This document shows positions 62,480-64,000 of a stretch of DNA of 64,000 nt, piece by piece. The DNA is from Roseovarius sp. (GTDB lineage Bacteria > Pseudomonadota > Alphaproteobacteria > Rhodobacterales > Rhodobacteraceae): contig JAJFIA010000019.1 of assembly GCA_021775255.1 (NCBI GenBank), positions 143,878 through 207,877 on the forward strand, read 5' to 3'. Numbering within the stretch: the first letter of the stretch is position 1; each line of letters opens with the position of its first letter. The notes under the pieces are model-generated. The model saw only the letters and a list, made by a program, of their open reading frames with translations. It did no database searches and was not told where the DNA came from. Made by a program: the position numbers and the translations under genes.

Positions 62480-64000
<1,521 letters not shown>

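Overview
The window looks like chromosomal DNA of an alphaproteobacterium of the Rhodobacteraceae/Roseobacter group. This is inferred from GC-rich coding sequence, GapR (DUF2312), a CIRCE-controlled groESL, an FnrL-type box, several small families typical of that group (DUF6314, DUF6478), and the mix of ParE, GyrB, GltBD and ETF-QO. No rRNA, tRNA, CRISPR array, prophage or insertion sequence was found. Most of the window is ordinary housekeeping DNA. Many start codons in the ORF track lie upstream of the real start; I moved them where a ribosome binding site, signal peptide or family N-terminus decided the matter.

Layout. 1-2.6 kb: a minus-strand run with an edge-cut endonuclease/exonuclease/phosphatase gene, a PLP threonine/serine dehydratase, an alpha/beta hydrolase and a haloacid dehalogenase. 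2.7-6.4 kb: a DksA/TraR-like zinc finger gene behind an FNR-type box, amtB, gapR and small genes. 6.5-14.8 kb: ETF-ubiquinone oxidoreductase, greA, a DMT exporter, groES-groEL with CIRCE, a TraB/GumN protein and a small porin. 14.8-15.6 kb is largely gene-poor. 15.6-22 kb: gltD-GFA-gltB, the GOGAT operon with a small GFA gene inside it. 22-31 kb: uppP, a diguanylate cyclase, an alpha/beta hydrolase-OsmC fusion, purB, a lipoprotein, anmK with a racemase-like gene, and tyrS. 31-36 kb: aroK-aroB, a tiny membrane protein missed by the ORF track, a secreted protein and xerD, then a repeat-rich spacer and an AT-rich orphan membrane gene. 36.8-46.7 kb: parE, rmuC, mutL, a PBP1A-type enzyme and an RsbW/RsbV-like pair.

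The accessory part is 46.7-62.4 kb. It holds a thiolase, a ribbon-helix-helix/ParE toxin-antitoxin locus whose toxin seems to have lost its ATG (ATA at the expected place), and a cluster that looks dedicated to methylated amines and one-carbon units. That cluster comprises a GlxA/GbdR-like regulator, a homocysteine methyltransferase, a dimethylglycine/sarcosine dehydrogenase-like flavoprotein with a GcvT-like tail, a GFA protein, a LysE exporter, an XRE-cupin regulator, an MttB-family methyltransferase and a TetR regulator. Next is the decayed 5' end of what looks like an FAD oxidoreductase gene, then a compact ECF41 sigma factor operon (DUF4345-like protein, carboxymuconolactone decarboxylase-like protein, sigma factor) preceded by a textbook ECF41 promoter. 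A porin, a 2-hydroxyacid dehydrogenase, an MmgE/PrpD protein and the edge-cut gyrB close the window.

The strongest non-gene signals are the ECF41 promoter (59046-59072), the FnrL-type box (2660-2673), CIRCE (13040-13066), the toxin-antitoxin operator palindrome (48581-48599), and a 27-bp inverted repeat pair with terminator-like hairpins (54696-54846). I did not see a clearly new multi-gene defence or mobile system. The best leads for something undescribed are the AT-rich orphan gene at 36 kb, the toxin without a start codon, and the inverted-repeat element at 54.7 kb.
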